Positions 51,303-58,749 of a DNA stretch of 64,000 nucleotides are shown one piece after another; positions within the stretch are counted from its first letter, which is position 1, and every line of letters starts with the position of its first letter. Source of the DNA: Salinicoccus sediminis. GTDB taxonomy: Bacteria > Bacillota > Bacilli > Staphylococcales > Salinicoccaceae. Position numbers and translations under genes: made by a program. The notes below the pieces were generated by a model that made no database searches, was not told where the DNA came from, and saw nothing but the letters and a program-made list of their open reading frames with translations. The stretch lies in NCBI RefSeq assembly GCF_000986795.1, contig NZ_LAYZ01000024.1:186001-250000 (forward strand), read 5' to 3'.

Positions 51303-52686
51303 ATTTGCCGAAATCTATTCCATGTTTATGCAGCTTCCGCCTTACGGTAGTCGGGTCTATTTTCAAAGTTCTCGCCATGGCACCGACATTCCTGTCCTCA
51401 TCCAGCGCATTGAGCAGGATCTGCTTCTCGAAATCAGCCATGATGTCATTCAGGGAATATGAATCATCTGTATTCAGAAATGCCAGGCTCTCCATCCGGG
51501 CGTTCTTAATTTCAAACGGTATGTGTTCGAAGTCTATTACATCATCCGAGGCTGTAACCGCGAGCCGTTCAATCATGTTTTCAAGCTCCCTCACGTTACC
51601 CGGCCAGTGATAATCGACAAGTATATCGACAGCCAACGGATCGATCTCTACGTCCAAGCCATATTTCTCATTGACCTTTTCCAAATTCTTCATGATCAGA
51701 GGATAGATGTCGTCCTTCCGCTCCCGAAGCGGTGGAATCCTGACCGGAACCACATTCAGCCGGTAGTATAGGTCCTCACGGAACTGTTTCTCTTTTACCA
51801 TTCTTTCAAGATTTTTATTGGTCGCCGCTACAATCCTCACATCGATCGGCACTTTCCCGGTCCCGCCGACACGTGTAATCTCCCGGTCATTGATGACACT
51901 GAGCAGCTTACTCTGCATCGAGAAGGATATCTCTCCAATTTCATCGAGGAACAGAGTGCCGCCATCCGCCAGTTCCAGCAGCCCCCGTTTTCCCGCTTCA
52001 TCCGCTCCCATGAACGCTCCTTTTTCATAACCGAAAAGTTCGGTCTCAAGCAGGGATTCCGTGATGGCACCACAGTCGATTTTCATAAAAGGCTGCTCTG
52101 ACTCCTTACCATATTTATGGATGAGATGCGCTATTATCCCCTTCCCTACACCAGATTCGCCCTGTATCAGCACCGAAGATTTGACCGCTGCCACACGCAG
52201 TACCAGCTTGATGATCTTTTCCATGGCAGGATCCCGTGCAACCAGGTCACTGTCCATTTCCTTATATTTCAACTGTTCGAGTTCCAGATGATAATTCTCA
52301 TTGATATGCTTTGCATGTTCGAGTTCAGTCTGCAAAGTGTTCAATGAAGTGATATCCCGTGAATTGACGATGATTCCTTTCATCCTGTCCCCGTTAAAAA
52401 AAGGTGTTGCGCTCGCCATGACCAGCTTATCATTGATGTTCTGGAACATGTTCACCCGTTCGCCCTGTGCGATCGCCTCGAGTGTAATGGATTCCGGATA
52501 GACACCAGAATCCACGAACTCCTGCACATTCCTGCCGATGATTTCCGCCTTTTCAATCCCCTCAATTTCTTCACATGCTTTATTGTAGAAAAGCGTCACA
52601 CCTTGATCATCAGTGATATGGATTCCATCATAGGAAGAATCGATCAGAGACTGGAATTCTTCATATGTAAAAAGTTTTTCTTCCAT
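51301..52686 (-). CDS. PAS-AAA+ transcriptional activator, TyrR/RocR-like, with altered GAFTGA motif
   Basis: A 461-residue regulator. An N-terminal PAS domain (about 10-115) is followed by a short coiled coil, a central AAA+ domain (about 145-375) with Walker A 'IQGESGVGKGIIAHLI', Walker B 'GGTLFLDEIGEI' and 'ATNKNLERMVKEKQFREDLY', then a C-terminal helix-turn-helix ('NVGAMARTLKIDPTTVRRKL'). The sigma-54-contacting loop reads GAFMGA instead of GAFTGA. The helix-turn-helix resembles TyrR more than NtrC. It therefore may not depend on sigma-54, and no -24/-12 promoter was found nearby. It is convergent with the YjiH gene and is the likely reader of the TGCA palindromes. Confidence 0.9.
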   Translation of the reverse strand: MEEKLFTYEEFQSLIDSSYDGIHITDDQGVTLFYNKACEEIEGIEKAEIIGRNVQEFVDSGVYPESITLEAIAQGERVNMFQNINDKLVMASATPFFNGDRMKGIIVNSRDITSLNTLQTELEHAKHINENYHLELEQLKYKEMDSDLVARDPAMEKIIKLVLRVAAVKSSVLIQGESGVGKGIIAHLIHKYGKESEQPFMKIDCGAITESLLETELFGYEKGAFMGADEAGKRGLLELADGGTLFLDEIGEISFSMQSKLLSVINDREITRVGGTGKVPIDVRIVAATNKNLERMVKEKQFREDLYYRLNVVPVRIPPLRERKDDIYPLIMKNLEKVNEKYGLDVEIDPLAVDILVDYHWPGNVRELENMIERLAVTASDDVIDFEHIPFEIKNARMESLAFLNTDDSYSLNDIMADFEKQILLNALDEDRNVGAMARTLKIDPTTVRRKLHKHGIDFGK

Positions 52687-52761
52687 GACACCCGCCCCCG
52701 TCTGTGAAATATTAGTATCAATTATAATATATCATTTTTCACTCTTCCTTGTACTTCAATT

Positions 52762-52794
52762 AAAAAAACACGCCCTCCAAAAGGAAGACGTGCA
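52762..52794 (-). terminator. Probable terminator of the 170-residue protein gene
   Basis: CACG...CGTG outer pairing with CCTCC/GGAAG-type inner pairs, and AAAAAAA on the left (U-run for the minus strand), directly after the stop codon. Confidence 0.6.
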
Positions 52795-52803
52795 TATCTA
52801 TGA

Positions 52804-53316
52804 TCAAACGTACTTTTTCTCGATGCTGCTCTGATGGAAGTCCCTGAAGCACTGGAAGTGTTTCTGGTTGAGATTGCGGAGCACATACGTCCTCTCGTTC
52901 TCTTTATCATTGAGGAGTTTGATGTACAGCGTACCGGCTTCATGGTCGGCTTCGTTGGTGTACTCGATCAACTGCATATCCAGCTCCGTCATTTCCTTGA
53001 AAGGATAATGAGTAACCTCCCACTCCGTATCTTCATCGATCGGCCTCAGATTGGAAGTACTCACTGTAATGAGTTCCTCCTCCAGCAGGAAATACATCCC
53101 GACGCGCGTCAGGTTGGTCAGGCAGGTGCCGATGCAGTGGGCATTCTGATGACGGTAAGTGTCGTAACTTTCATACGCCTTCAGAAAACGGTTAGCACTG
53201 TCCACAAATTCAAGATCACTGCCGTCCAATCTATGTTCATAGTCCAATATTTCCTCGATGCTGAGCGGCAGCTCGATATCTCCAAAGTATTCGTTCAACG
53301 TACGGTATCCAATCAT
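52804..53316 (-). CDS. Protein of unknown function, 170 residues
   Basis: A soluble acidic protein with no signal or membrane segment. It has an N-terminal 'LSIEEILDYEHRLDGSDLEF', a helical middle with 'HQNAHCIGTCLTNLTRVGMY' and a beta-rich C-terminal half ('ITVSTSNLRPIDEDTEWEVT'). No family was recognised. The coding potential is supported by a good ribosome site (AGGGTGAGA) and by the lack of a better frame. It is isolated between the activator gene and the toxin-antitoxin operon. Confidence 0.7.
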   Translation of the reverse strand: MIGYRTLNEYFGDIELPLSIEEILDYEHRLDGSDLEFVDSANRFLKAYESYDTYRHQNAHCIGTCLTNLTRVGMYFLLEEELITVSTSNLRPIDEDTEWEVTHYPFKEMTELDMQLIEYTNEADHEAGTLYIKLLNDKENERTYVLRNLNQKHFQCFRDFHQSSIEKKYV

Positions 53317-53474
53317 TGTCTCACCCTATATTTTATTTTCAGCCAAATCACTCAGGCAGATAGACTGCATACGGGTTCAACATTATCCCATATTTCAAGA
53401 GATGTTCATCGAATTTGATTGAATTAATCTAACATAATAATTATATTACATTTTCATATAAACTTCAAACACAA

Positions 53475-53517
53475 TAAAAAAGCGGCATGGAGATCAGAAA
53501 TTGGTCTTCATGCCGCG
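53475..53517 (-). terminator. Intrinsic terminator of the MazF-like toxin operon
   Basis: GCGGCATG / CATGCCGC stem with A-run on the left (U-run on the minus strand), about 45 bases after the toxin stop codon. Confidence 0.85.
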
Positions 53518-53559
53518 AGTGTTTATCTTATACTATTGTGCTGTCTGAACCTTTAACCA

Positions 53560-53898
53560 TTAGTATCCCAAATTGGACATATGAAGCTCAAACATATCCA
53601 AGTCCATTCCAATAGTTTGTCCAAGGTATTTATCATCCGTGAACATAGATTTACTTAATATATAAGGTGGGTCATCCAACATTATATATGAGGGTTTATC
53701 CAACCCTGCTTTTCTCCAGTTTAAAATAGGTGCTCTGTATTTCTTTTGATGATCTTTGCCAGGTTTAGTGGAGATACTAAAAAAATAAACATCATCATTA
53801 TCCGTAAACAGAACGAACACCGGTCTAACTTTAAATCCTTCATTGCCTCTGAAGATTACCTGTTGCCGATATATCGAACCGTATATCAATTTATTCAT
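53560..53898 (-). CDS. PemK/MazF-like toxin
   Basis: A 112-residue protein. 'NKLIYGSIYRQQVIFRGNEG' then 'FKVRPVFVLFTDNDDVYFFS' is the MazF/PemK opening (GxIY...F...KxRPvlV). 'APILNWRKAGLDKPSYIMLD' matches the later conserved W...AGLxKPS block. MazF-type proteins cleave mRNA at short motifs. The usual start in a MazEF pair would be coupled to an antitoxin; here an upstream 49-codon gene overlaps the ATG by 8 bases. The ATG lies inside that gene's end and is the first codon of the conserved core. Divergent from canonical MazF, so substrate specificity is unknown. Confidence 0.82.
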   Translation of the reverse strand: MNKLIYGSIYRQQVIFRGNEGFKVRPVFVLFTDNDDVYFFSISTKPGKDHQKKYRAPILNWRKAGLDKPSYIMLDDPPYILSKSMFTDDKYLGQTIGMDLDMFELHMSNLGY

Positions 53899-54040
53899 TA
53901 TGCCAATCCACATGTTTTGGATTGTTTTTTTCCAAAACGACTTTGCCATCTTTTGTCGTTTCCAATCTAACAGCCTTTTCCTTTAATTTTTTAATATTAA
54001 AGTTCGGCCTGCGCTGAGGGTTGGGTTTTATATTCAACAT
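53891..54040 (-). CDS. Small (49-residue) putative antitoxin overlapping the MazF-like toxin
   Basis: A 49-codon frame with AGGGGG 9 bases before its ATG. The product is strongly basic at first ('MLNIKPNPQRRPNFNIKKLK', then a KAVRLETTKDGK stretch) and ends 'NNPKHVDWHNE'. Its stop overlaps the toxin ATG by 8 bases (ATGAATAA), the layout of a toxin-antitoxin operon. It does not resemble MazE or PemI, which are about 80 residues with a DNA-binding N-terminus. It could be a very short antitoxin or a leader peptide that couples toxin translation. The ribosome site, overlap and lack of an alternative upstream gene support it. Confidence 0.7.
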   Translation of the reverse strand: MLNIKPNPQRRPNFNIKKLKEKAVRLETTKDGKVVLEKNNPKHVDWHNE

Positions 54041-54182
54041 ACTATTATTCCCCCTGTCTCCTATAATGACATTTATACTATTATATACCCTATCTATGAA
54101 GTATTACAACTTTTTCAAAGTGATAATAGATGCATGACGAGAAGAACAGGGGATTTTATTTGCATAAACTCACAAGTGTGGT

Positions 54183-55586
54183 CTATTCCTCCATCTGTTT
54201 CCTGAACTCGTTCATGACGGAGTTGGCCTGCGGGCCGATGATGATCTGGACGTGGTGGTCGTCGACTTTGACGACGCCGTGGGCGCCGGTCTGCTTGATG
54301 TTTTCTTCGTTGACCTGATCCATGTCGTCGACGACGAGCCGCAGTCTGGTCATGCAGTTTTCGTAGTCTGTGACGTTGCTGCGGCCGCCGACGTTTTCCA
54401 GGACTTTCTTGGCCATGTACTCGTACTTGGAGTGGCTGAGTTCGAGCTCCTGCTCGGATTCTTCGGATTCTGCCCCGAATTCCTCGTCCTTTTCACGTCC
54501 GATGACGGGAATGTTCATCTTCGTGATGAGTATATAGAACGTGAAGTAGTACAGGACACCGAAGGCGAGCCCGATCGGCAGGATGAACAGTCCGTTGTCT
54601 GCGATACCGAGGTTCAGCGCATAGTCGATGACACTGCCGCCCCATGAGAAGCCGTGCCGGATACTGAGGACATAAAGTGTCGCCCCGGCGAGTCCGGTAT
54701 AGACCGCATGGATGAAATAGAGCAGCGGTGATGTGAAGATGAAGGTGAATTCTATCGGTTCGGTGAGCCCTGCAATGACGGATGTGAGTCCGCCGGAGGA
54801 CATCAGTGCCTTCGTCTTCTCTTTCTTCTGTTTATACGCCGCGCGCGTGATGGCGAGTGCGACCGCCGGCACACCGAAGATCATGACGATGAAGAATCCG
54901 CCGAGGAAGTAGCCTGCGGTCGGGTCACCGTTCAGAAAGCGCGTGATCTCACCGGTGACGACTTCCCCGTCCGGTGTCTCAAAACTGCCGAGGCCGAAGT
55001 AGATGTAGGTGTTCAGCACGTGGTGCAGGCCGAACGGCAGCAGGAAGCGGTTGAGGAAGCCGAACAGGAAGATGCCGAATGCACCCATGCCGACCAGCAT
55101 CTGCGCGAATGAGTCGATGCCCGCCTGGGCATACGGCCAGATGAATGAGAATATTCCCGCGACCGGGATCATGATCAGTATGATCAGTGTGATCGGCCAC
55201 TTCTCACCGCCGAAGAATGAGAACATCGCCGGCAGTTCGGTGTCCTTGAAGCGGTTGTACACCGCCGCTGCAATGAGACCCGACATGACCCCGCCGAACA
55301 CGCTCATATCAAGGTCCGGGTTCATCAGTGTCAGTCCGTGGTTCAGTACCGTAATGGCGAGGTAGCCTGTGAGTGCCGGAATGCCCCTGTCCTTCGTCTT
55401 TGCCAGCCCCATGGCGATACCGATGGCGAGCAGCACATCCATGTTCTCGAAGATGACGCCGGCCGCCTGGAACAGTGTGATGTCGAGCAGGTCTTCTGCA
55501 CTCAGGCGGAACAGGATCCCCGCAATCGGCATGGCGACGATGGGAATCAGCATCGATTTACCCAGATTCTGCATGAATTTTTTCAT
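54183..55586 (-). CDS. PTS EIICB component, maltose/alpha-glucoside-type of the glucose superfamily
   Basis: A 467-residue sugar permease. EIIC domain (about 1-370): 'MLIPIVAMPIAGILFRL', 'FGFLNRFLLPFGLHHVLNTY' and 'GLTEPIEFTFIFTSP'. EIIB domain (about 390-467) with the phosphorylated Cys in 'YENCMTRLRLVVDDM'. The 'EKWPITLIILIMIPVAGIFS' helix region resembles MalP/GlvC alpha-glucoside PTS proteins. No EIIA is fused. It overlaps closely with a ChbG-type deacetylase gene and a GH4 6-phosphoglucosidase gene, implying uptake of a disaccharide that is deacetylated and cleaved as its 6-phosphate. Confidence 0.88.
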   Translation of the reverse strand: MKKFMQNLGKSMLIPIVAMPIAGILFRLSAEDLLDITLFQAAGVIFENMDVLLAIGIAMGLAKTKDRGIPALTGYLAITVLNHGLTLMNPDLDMSVFGGVMSGLIAAAVYNRFKDTELPAMFSFFGGEKWPITLIILIMIPVAGIFSFIWPYAQAGIDSFAQMLVGMGAFGIFLFGFLNRFLLPFGLHHVLNTYIYFGLGSFETPDGEVVTGEITRFLNGDPTAGYFLGGFFIVMIFGVPAVALAITRAAYKQKKEKTKALMSSGGLTSVIAGLTEPIEFTFIFTSPLLYFIHAVYTGLAGATLYVLSIRHGFSWGGSVIDYALNLGIADNGLFILPIGLAFGVLYYFTFYILITKMNIPVIGREKDEEFGAESEESEQELELSHSKYEYMAKKVLENVGGRSNVTDYENCMTRLRLVVDDMDQVNEENIKQTGAHGVVKVDDHHVQIIIGPQANSVMNEFRKQMEE

Positions 55587-55589
55587 TGA

Positions 55590-56330
55590 TTATACCCCCT
55601 TGCTGAGGTCACCGTAGGTGATCAGCTGAAATCTCGAGTCTTCCGCTATCTTTCTGATGATGCGTGCGTCCGTCAGTGCATCCAGCTCCTCGAGCCGCGG
55701 CATGACATACGTCGAGCCCGCAAGGAGCGCTTTGTCGATATATGCCGGGTGGCACATGATCTCGACCGTCTCCGCTTCCCCGAATGTCTCAAGGATCTCT
55801 TCATTATCTGCCAACAGTACATCCGGCTCATACTGGAAGAAGCCGGTCGTCGTAAACTCACGAACCGCCGCTTCAAAGTTGTTCCGCACCGGCAGCCTGT
55901 ACTCCATAGCCAGACGCTTGAACACCGGCAGCACCGGCGCCAGATTATTCACGTGATGATGGCTGTCGAGATGCGTCGGTACGAGTCCCGAGTCCAGGAA
56001 CTTCTCGATCTGCGCCTTCCATTCGTCATACAGCTCATCCGGATCGATGTGGAACTTGCCCTGGTAGTTCGAATTGCTCTTGAAATCCCCGTTTGCATCC
56101 ACAAGCGTATGGTGCGTGTCGAGCAGCGGCCGGCCGCATGTCAGCGTCAAGTGTACACCGATGCCCAAACTTTTATGCTCATGCCCCAGCCTGAAGGCAT
56201 GCTCGGCTGCCGGCATATTCGTCATCAGTGTCGTCGATGTCAGCAGGCCTTCCGTATGCGCATCGATGATGCCGTAGTTGACGGCCCGTGAATAGCCGAA
56301 ATCATCCGCATTGATTATGATCTGTTTCAT
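55590..56330 (-). CDS. ChbG/YdjC-family carbohydrate deacetylase
   Basis: A 246-residue enzyme. The N-terminal 'IIINADDFGYSRAVNYGI' holds the metal-binding Asp pair, and 'LDSHHHVNNLAP' (about residue 122) supplies the His ligands; 'GVHLTLTCGRPL' is a third block. E. coli ChbG removes one acetyl group from chitobiose-6-phosphate so that ChbF can cleave it. It sits between a PTS gene and a GH4 gene on the same strand, so it probably trims an acetylated disaccharide phosphate before hydrolysis. Confidence 0.9.
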   Translation of the reverse strand: MKQIIINADDFGYSRAVNYGIIDAHTEGLLTSTTLMTNMPAAEHAFRLGHEHKSLGIGVHLTLTCGRPLLDTHHTLVDANGDFKSNSNYQGKFHIDPDELYDEWKAQIEKFLDSGLVPTHLDSHHHVNNLAPVLPVFKRLAMEYRLPVRNNFEAAVREFTTTGFFQYEPDVLLADNEEILETFGEAETVEIMCHPAYIDKALLAGSTYVMPRLEELDALTDARIIRKIAEDSRFQLITYGDLSKGV

Positions 56331-56350
56331 ATCCGTTCCATCCCCTTTTC

Positions 56351-57676
56351 CTATTTCAGTTCCGGCCAGTAGCCTCGATTGGCCTCGATCAGGTCATCAA
56401 GTACCGCCTTCGCCATGTTCACATCCGTCACCGTGCGGTTCAGTGTCAGTGCCTGGAGCATCTTCATATAACTCTGTTCGTAGTACGCATCCACCACCAG
56501 TTTCTCGTATGCATACTGGTTCTCAATCAGCCCTTTGTAGAACGCCGGAATCTCACCGACCGCAAACGGCTTCGGACCATCTTTGGTCAGCATCGCCGGC
56601 ACTTCCACCATCGCATCCTCCGGAATGTTCGAAATGATGCCGTCGTTCTTCACCATCACGATGTAGATATGATTCAGATGATGAATGAGCGACGCCGCCG
56701 CACGGATCATGTACGCACCGTGAATGTCGCCTGTGAGCTCCACACCCTCGAGAGACTGCGAACCGGTGATTTTGTCACACGTCTCGTGCACCCGTTTCTG
56801 TCGCCCACCTATCACCTGGCGCGCCCGCGTATTGTCCGGGTCCTCTTTTCGCGCCATATCCTCCGGGTAGAAATAGTACTGCAGATACGTATTCGGCAAA
56901 TATTCCGGAAAATCCATCAGCATTTTGCGCGCCGTGGCAAACGTCGCCTGCCATGAAGCATCGTTTGCGATTTCACTGTCCGTGGGAATGAAACCCTCAT
57001 TGACTATTTTGTCTTTTATGACCTCAGTGTAGTCCTGCCCGAGTTTGTCTTCGATTTTCGTGAACCATCCGAAATGGTTGAGCCCGAAATATCCGGGTAC
57101 GAGGTCCCAAACATCCTTATCCAGCATATCCGCATAGCTCTTCATGATGGCAATCGGCATGTCACATATGTTGAGCACCCGCCTGTCTTCCGGGAATTCC
57201 CGCTTCAGCGCCTCGGCCACAATCGCCGCAGGGTTCGTATAGTTCATGATCCATGCGTCTTCTGAGTACGTCCGGATGTCTTTTATCAGTTCGATCATGT
57301 CCGGTATCGAGCGCATGCCGTATGCCATGCCGCCCGGTCCGCATGTCTCCTGCCCGAGTATGCCGTGTCTGAGCGGAATCTGCTCATCCTGCTCGCGCAT
57401 TTTGAGGCCCCCGGTGCGGATCTGAAGGAAGGCCACATCGATGTCCGTGAACGCCGTCTCCATGTCCGTCGTGTACTTGAACTCCTCAAGTTCCGGATAT
57501 TTCTCACGCAGTATCACTTCCGTCGCTTTCGCAATTTTCTCCTGCCGTGCATGATCCGTGTCATAGAACGTCAATTTGCGGAGCGGCAGCGTCTCCTTCT
57601 CTTCAATCAGACTCATGATGATGCCGAGGGTATACGTGCTGCCGCCTCCGACTATGACAAGATTCTTCTTCTCCAT
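56351..57676 (-). CDS. GH4-family 6-phospho-alpha-glucosidase
   Basis: A 441-residue NAD+- and metal-dependent glycosidase. The dinucleotide loop 'LVIVGGGSTYTLGIIMSLIE' minus its last residues opens it. 'LNICDMPIAIM' contains the CDMP motif (with the metal-binding Cys) which is typical of 6-phospho-alpha-glucosidases (MalA/GlvA/AglB), while beta-specific relatives have CNVP. 'FGLNHFGWFTKIED' holds the metal-binding His. It acts by redox-elimination on disaccharide 6-phosphates. The ATG at MEKKNL has AAGGGG 8 bases upstream. It is divergent from a GntR regulator. Confidence 0.88.
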   Translation of the reverse strand: MEKKNLVIVGGGSTYTLGIIMSLIEEKETLPLRKLTFYDTDHARQEKIAKATEVILREKYPELEEFKYTTDMETAFTDIDVAFLQIRTGGLKMREQDEQIPLRHGILGQETCGPGGMAYGMRSIPDMIELIKDIRTYSEDAWIMNYTNPAAIVAEALKREFPEDRRVLNICDMPIAIMKSYADMLDKDVWDLVPGYFGLNHFGWFTKIEDKLGQDYTEVIKDKIVNEGFIPTDSEIANDASWQATFATARKMLMDFPEYLPNTYLQYYFYPEDMARKEDPDNTRARQVIGGRQKRVHETCDKITGSQSLEGVELTGDIHGAYMIRAAASLIHHLNHIYIVMVKNDGIISNIPEDAMVEVPAMLTKDGPKPFAVGEIPAFYKGLIENQYAYEKLVVDAYYEQSYMKMLQALTLNRTVTDVNMAKAVLDDLIEANRGYWPELK

Positions 57677-57826
57677 CCATGAAACCCCTTCCAATATTAT
57701 TTAATATCAATTTAACACAAGATTTTTATTATTACAATACAACTTTAATACAAATTTTAAAAGTGGTATTAAATATTGATCACAGATGATAGAATGGACG
57801 GTAACGAGAGAGAGGTTGAACAGAGT

Positions 57827-58540
57827 ATGTGGAAGTCTTCGAGACCTTTATATAAACAGGTTGCGAACAGGATCAGGGAGGATATCGTGTCAAACGGCAC
57901 AGAGGGCGGGGAGGCCATCCCGACGGAGGCGAAGCTGGCACAGATGTATGACGTCAGCCGGGTGACCGTCAGGCGCGCCGTCAAGCTGCTGGCGGAAGAG
58001 GGGCTCGTGTACAGTGTGCATGGAAGCGGGACATATGTCAGCGAAAAGAAGATCGAGCATGACATATACAAGCTGCAGGGATTCACCGAGGAGATGAGCG
58101 GGCTGCACAACAACCCGTCCAACGAGATCCTCGAGTTCCAGCTGACTTCACCGGATGATGCTGTCAGAGACTACCTGAAGCTCCGTGACGACCAGAAAGT
58201 CTACTATGTCAAACGGTTGCGGATTGCCGACGGGCAGCCGCTGATCCTGGAAGAGTCATATCTGCCATATGATCTCTTCCCCGATCTGTCCGTGAATGTC
58301 ATGAAGGAGTCAAAATACGAGTACATCGAGCAGAAGGGATATATGATCAACAGGAGACACGCCGACCTGAGGCCCATCCTGCCAAGCGGTGAGCTGATGG
58401 AACTGCTGCACCTTGAAGAATCGGCTCCGATGCTGTGCCTCGAAGCCTACTCAACCCTGAGCGACGGCACCCCCTTCGAGTACTCCACAGTCTACTACCA
58501 TCCGGTGAAGTATACATTCAAGTTCGTGTCGGAGAAGTGA
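57827..58540 (+). CDS. GntR-family regulator with UTRA domain
   Basis: About 237 residues. The winged helix at about residues 5-75 ('PTEAKLAQMYDVSRVTVRRA') and the UTRA domain from about 90 ('VYYVKRLRIADGQPLILEES') identify the HutC/TreR-like branch. It is divergent from the GH4-ChbG-PTS operon, with only about 150 bases between, so it probably represses that operon until its phosphosugar appears. The start MWKSSR has AGAGG 11 bases upstream; an earlier in-frame ATG lacks a ribosome site. Confidence 0.88.
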   Translation: MWKSSRPLYKQVANRIREDIVSNGTEGGEAIPTEAKLAQMYDVSRVTVRRAVKLLAEEGLVYSVHGSGTYVSEKKIEHDIYKLQGFTEEMSGLHNNPSNEILEFQLTSPDDAVRDYLKLRDDQKVYYVKRLRIADGQPLILEESYLPYDLFPDLSVNVMKESKYEYIEQKGYMINRRHADLRPILPSGELMELLHLEESAPMLCLEAYSTLSDGTPFEYSTVYYHPVKYTFKFVSEK

Positions 58541-58554
58541 TCAGAGAAAAAATG

Positions 58555-58590
58555 CCCGTATGCAGGCTCCTCCGGGAGCCTGCATACGGG
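58555..58590 (-). terminator. Hairpin with T-run for minus-strand (cysNC) transcripts
   Basis: A 16-bp perfect stem (CCCGTATGCAGGCTCC and its complement). The A-run is on its left, so it works best as a terminator for transcripts coming from the right, after cysNC. Confidence 0.8.
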
Positions 58591-58708
58591 TCCATCCTCA
58601 ACACCATAATCAAATGATTGCTTAAAAAATTCGCCTTGGCACCTTTACATTACATGCGATTTGCATTAACATTTAAATTGTCTAAATATTCTCCCATAAT
58701 ATTAGACA

Positions 58709-58746
58709 AGCCACCCTCTATCCTAATGTAGAGGGTGGCTTTTTTG
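58709..58746 (+). terminator. Hairpin with T-run for plus-strand (gntR) transcripts
   Basis: AAGCCACCCTCTA / TAGAGGGTGGCTT stem followed by TTTT. Together with the neighbouring hairpin it forms a crossed pair: each convergent transcript passes the other's hairpin before its own. Confidence 0.85.
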
Positions 58747-58749
58747 TCG

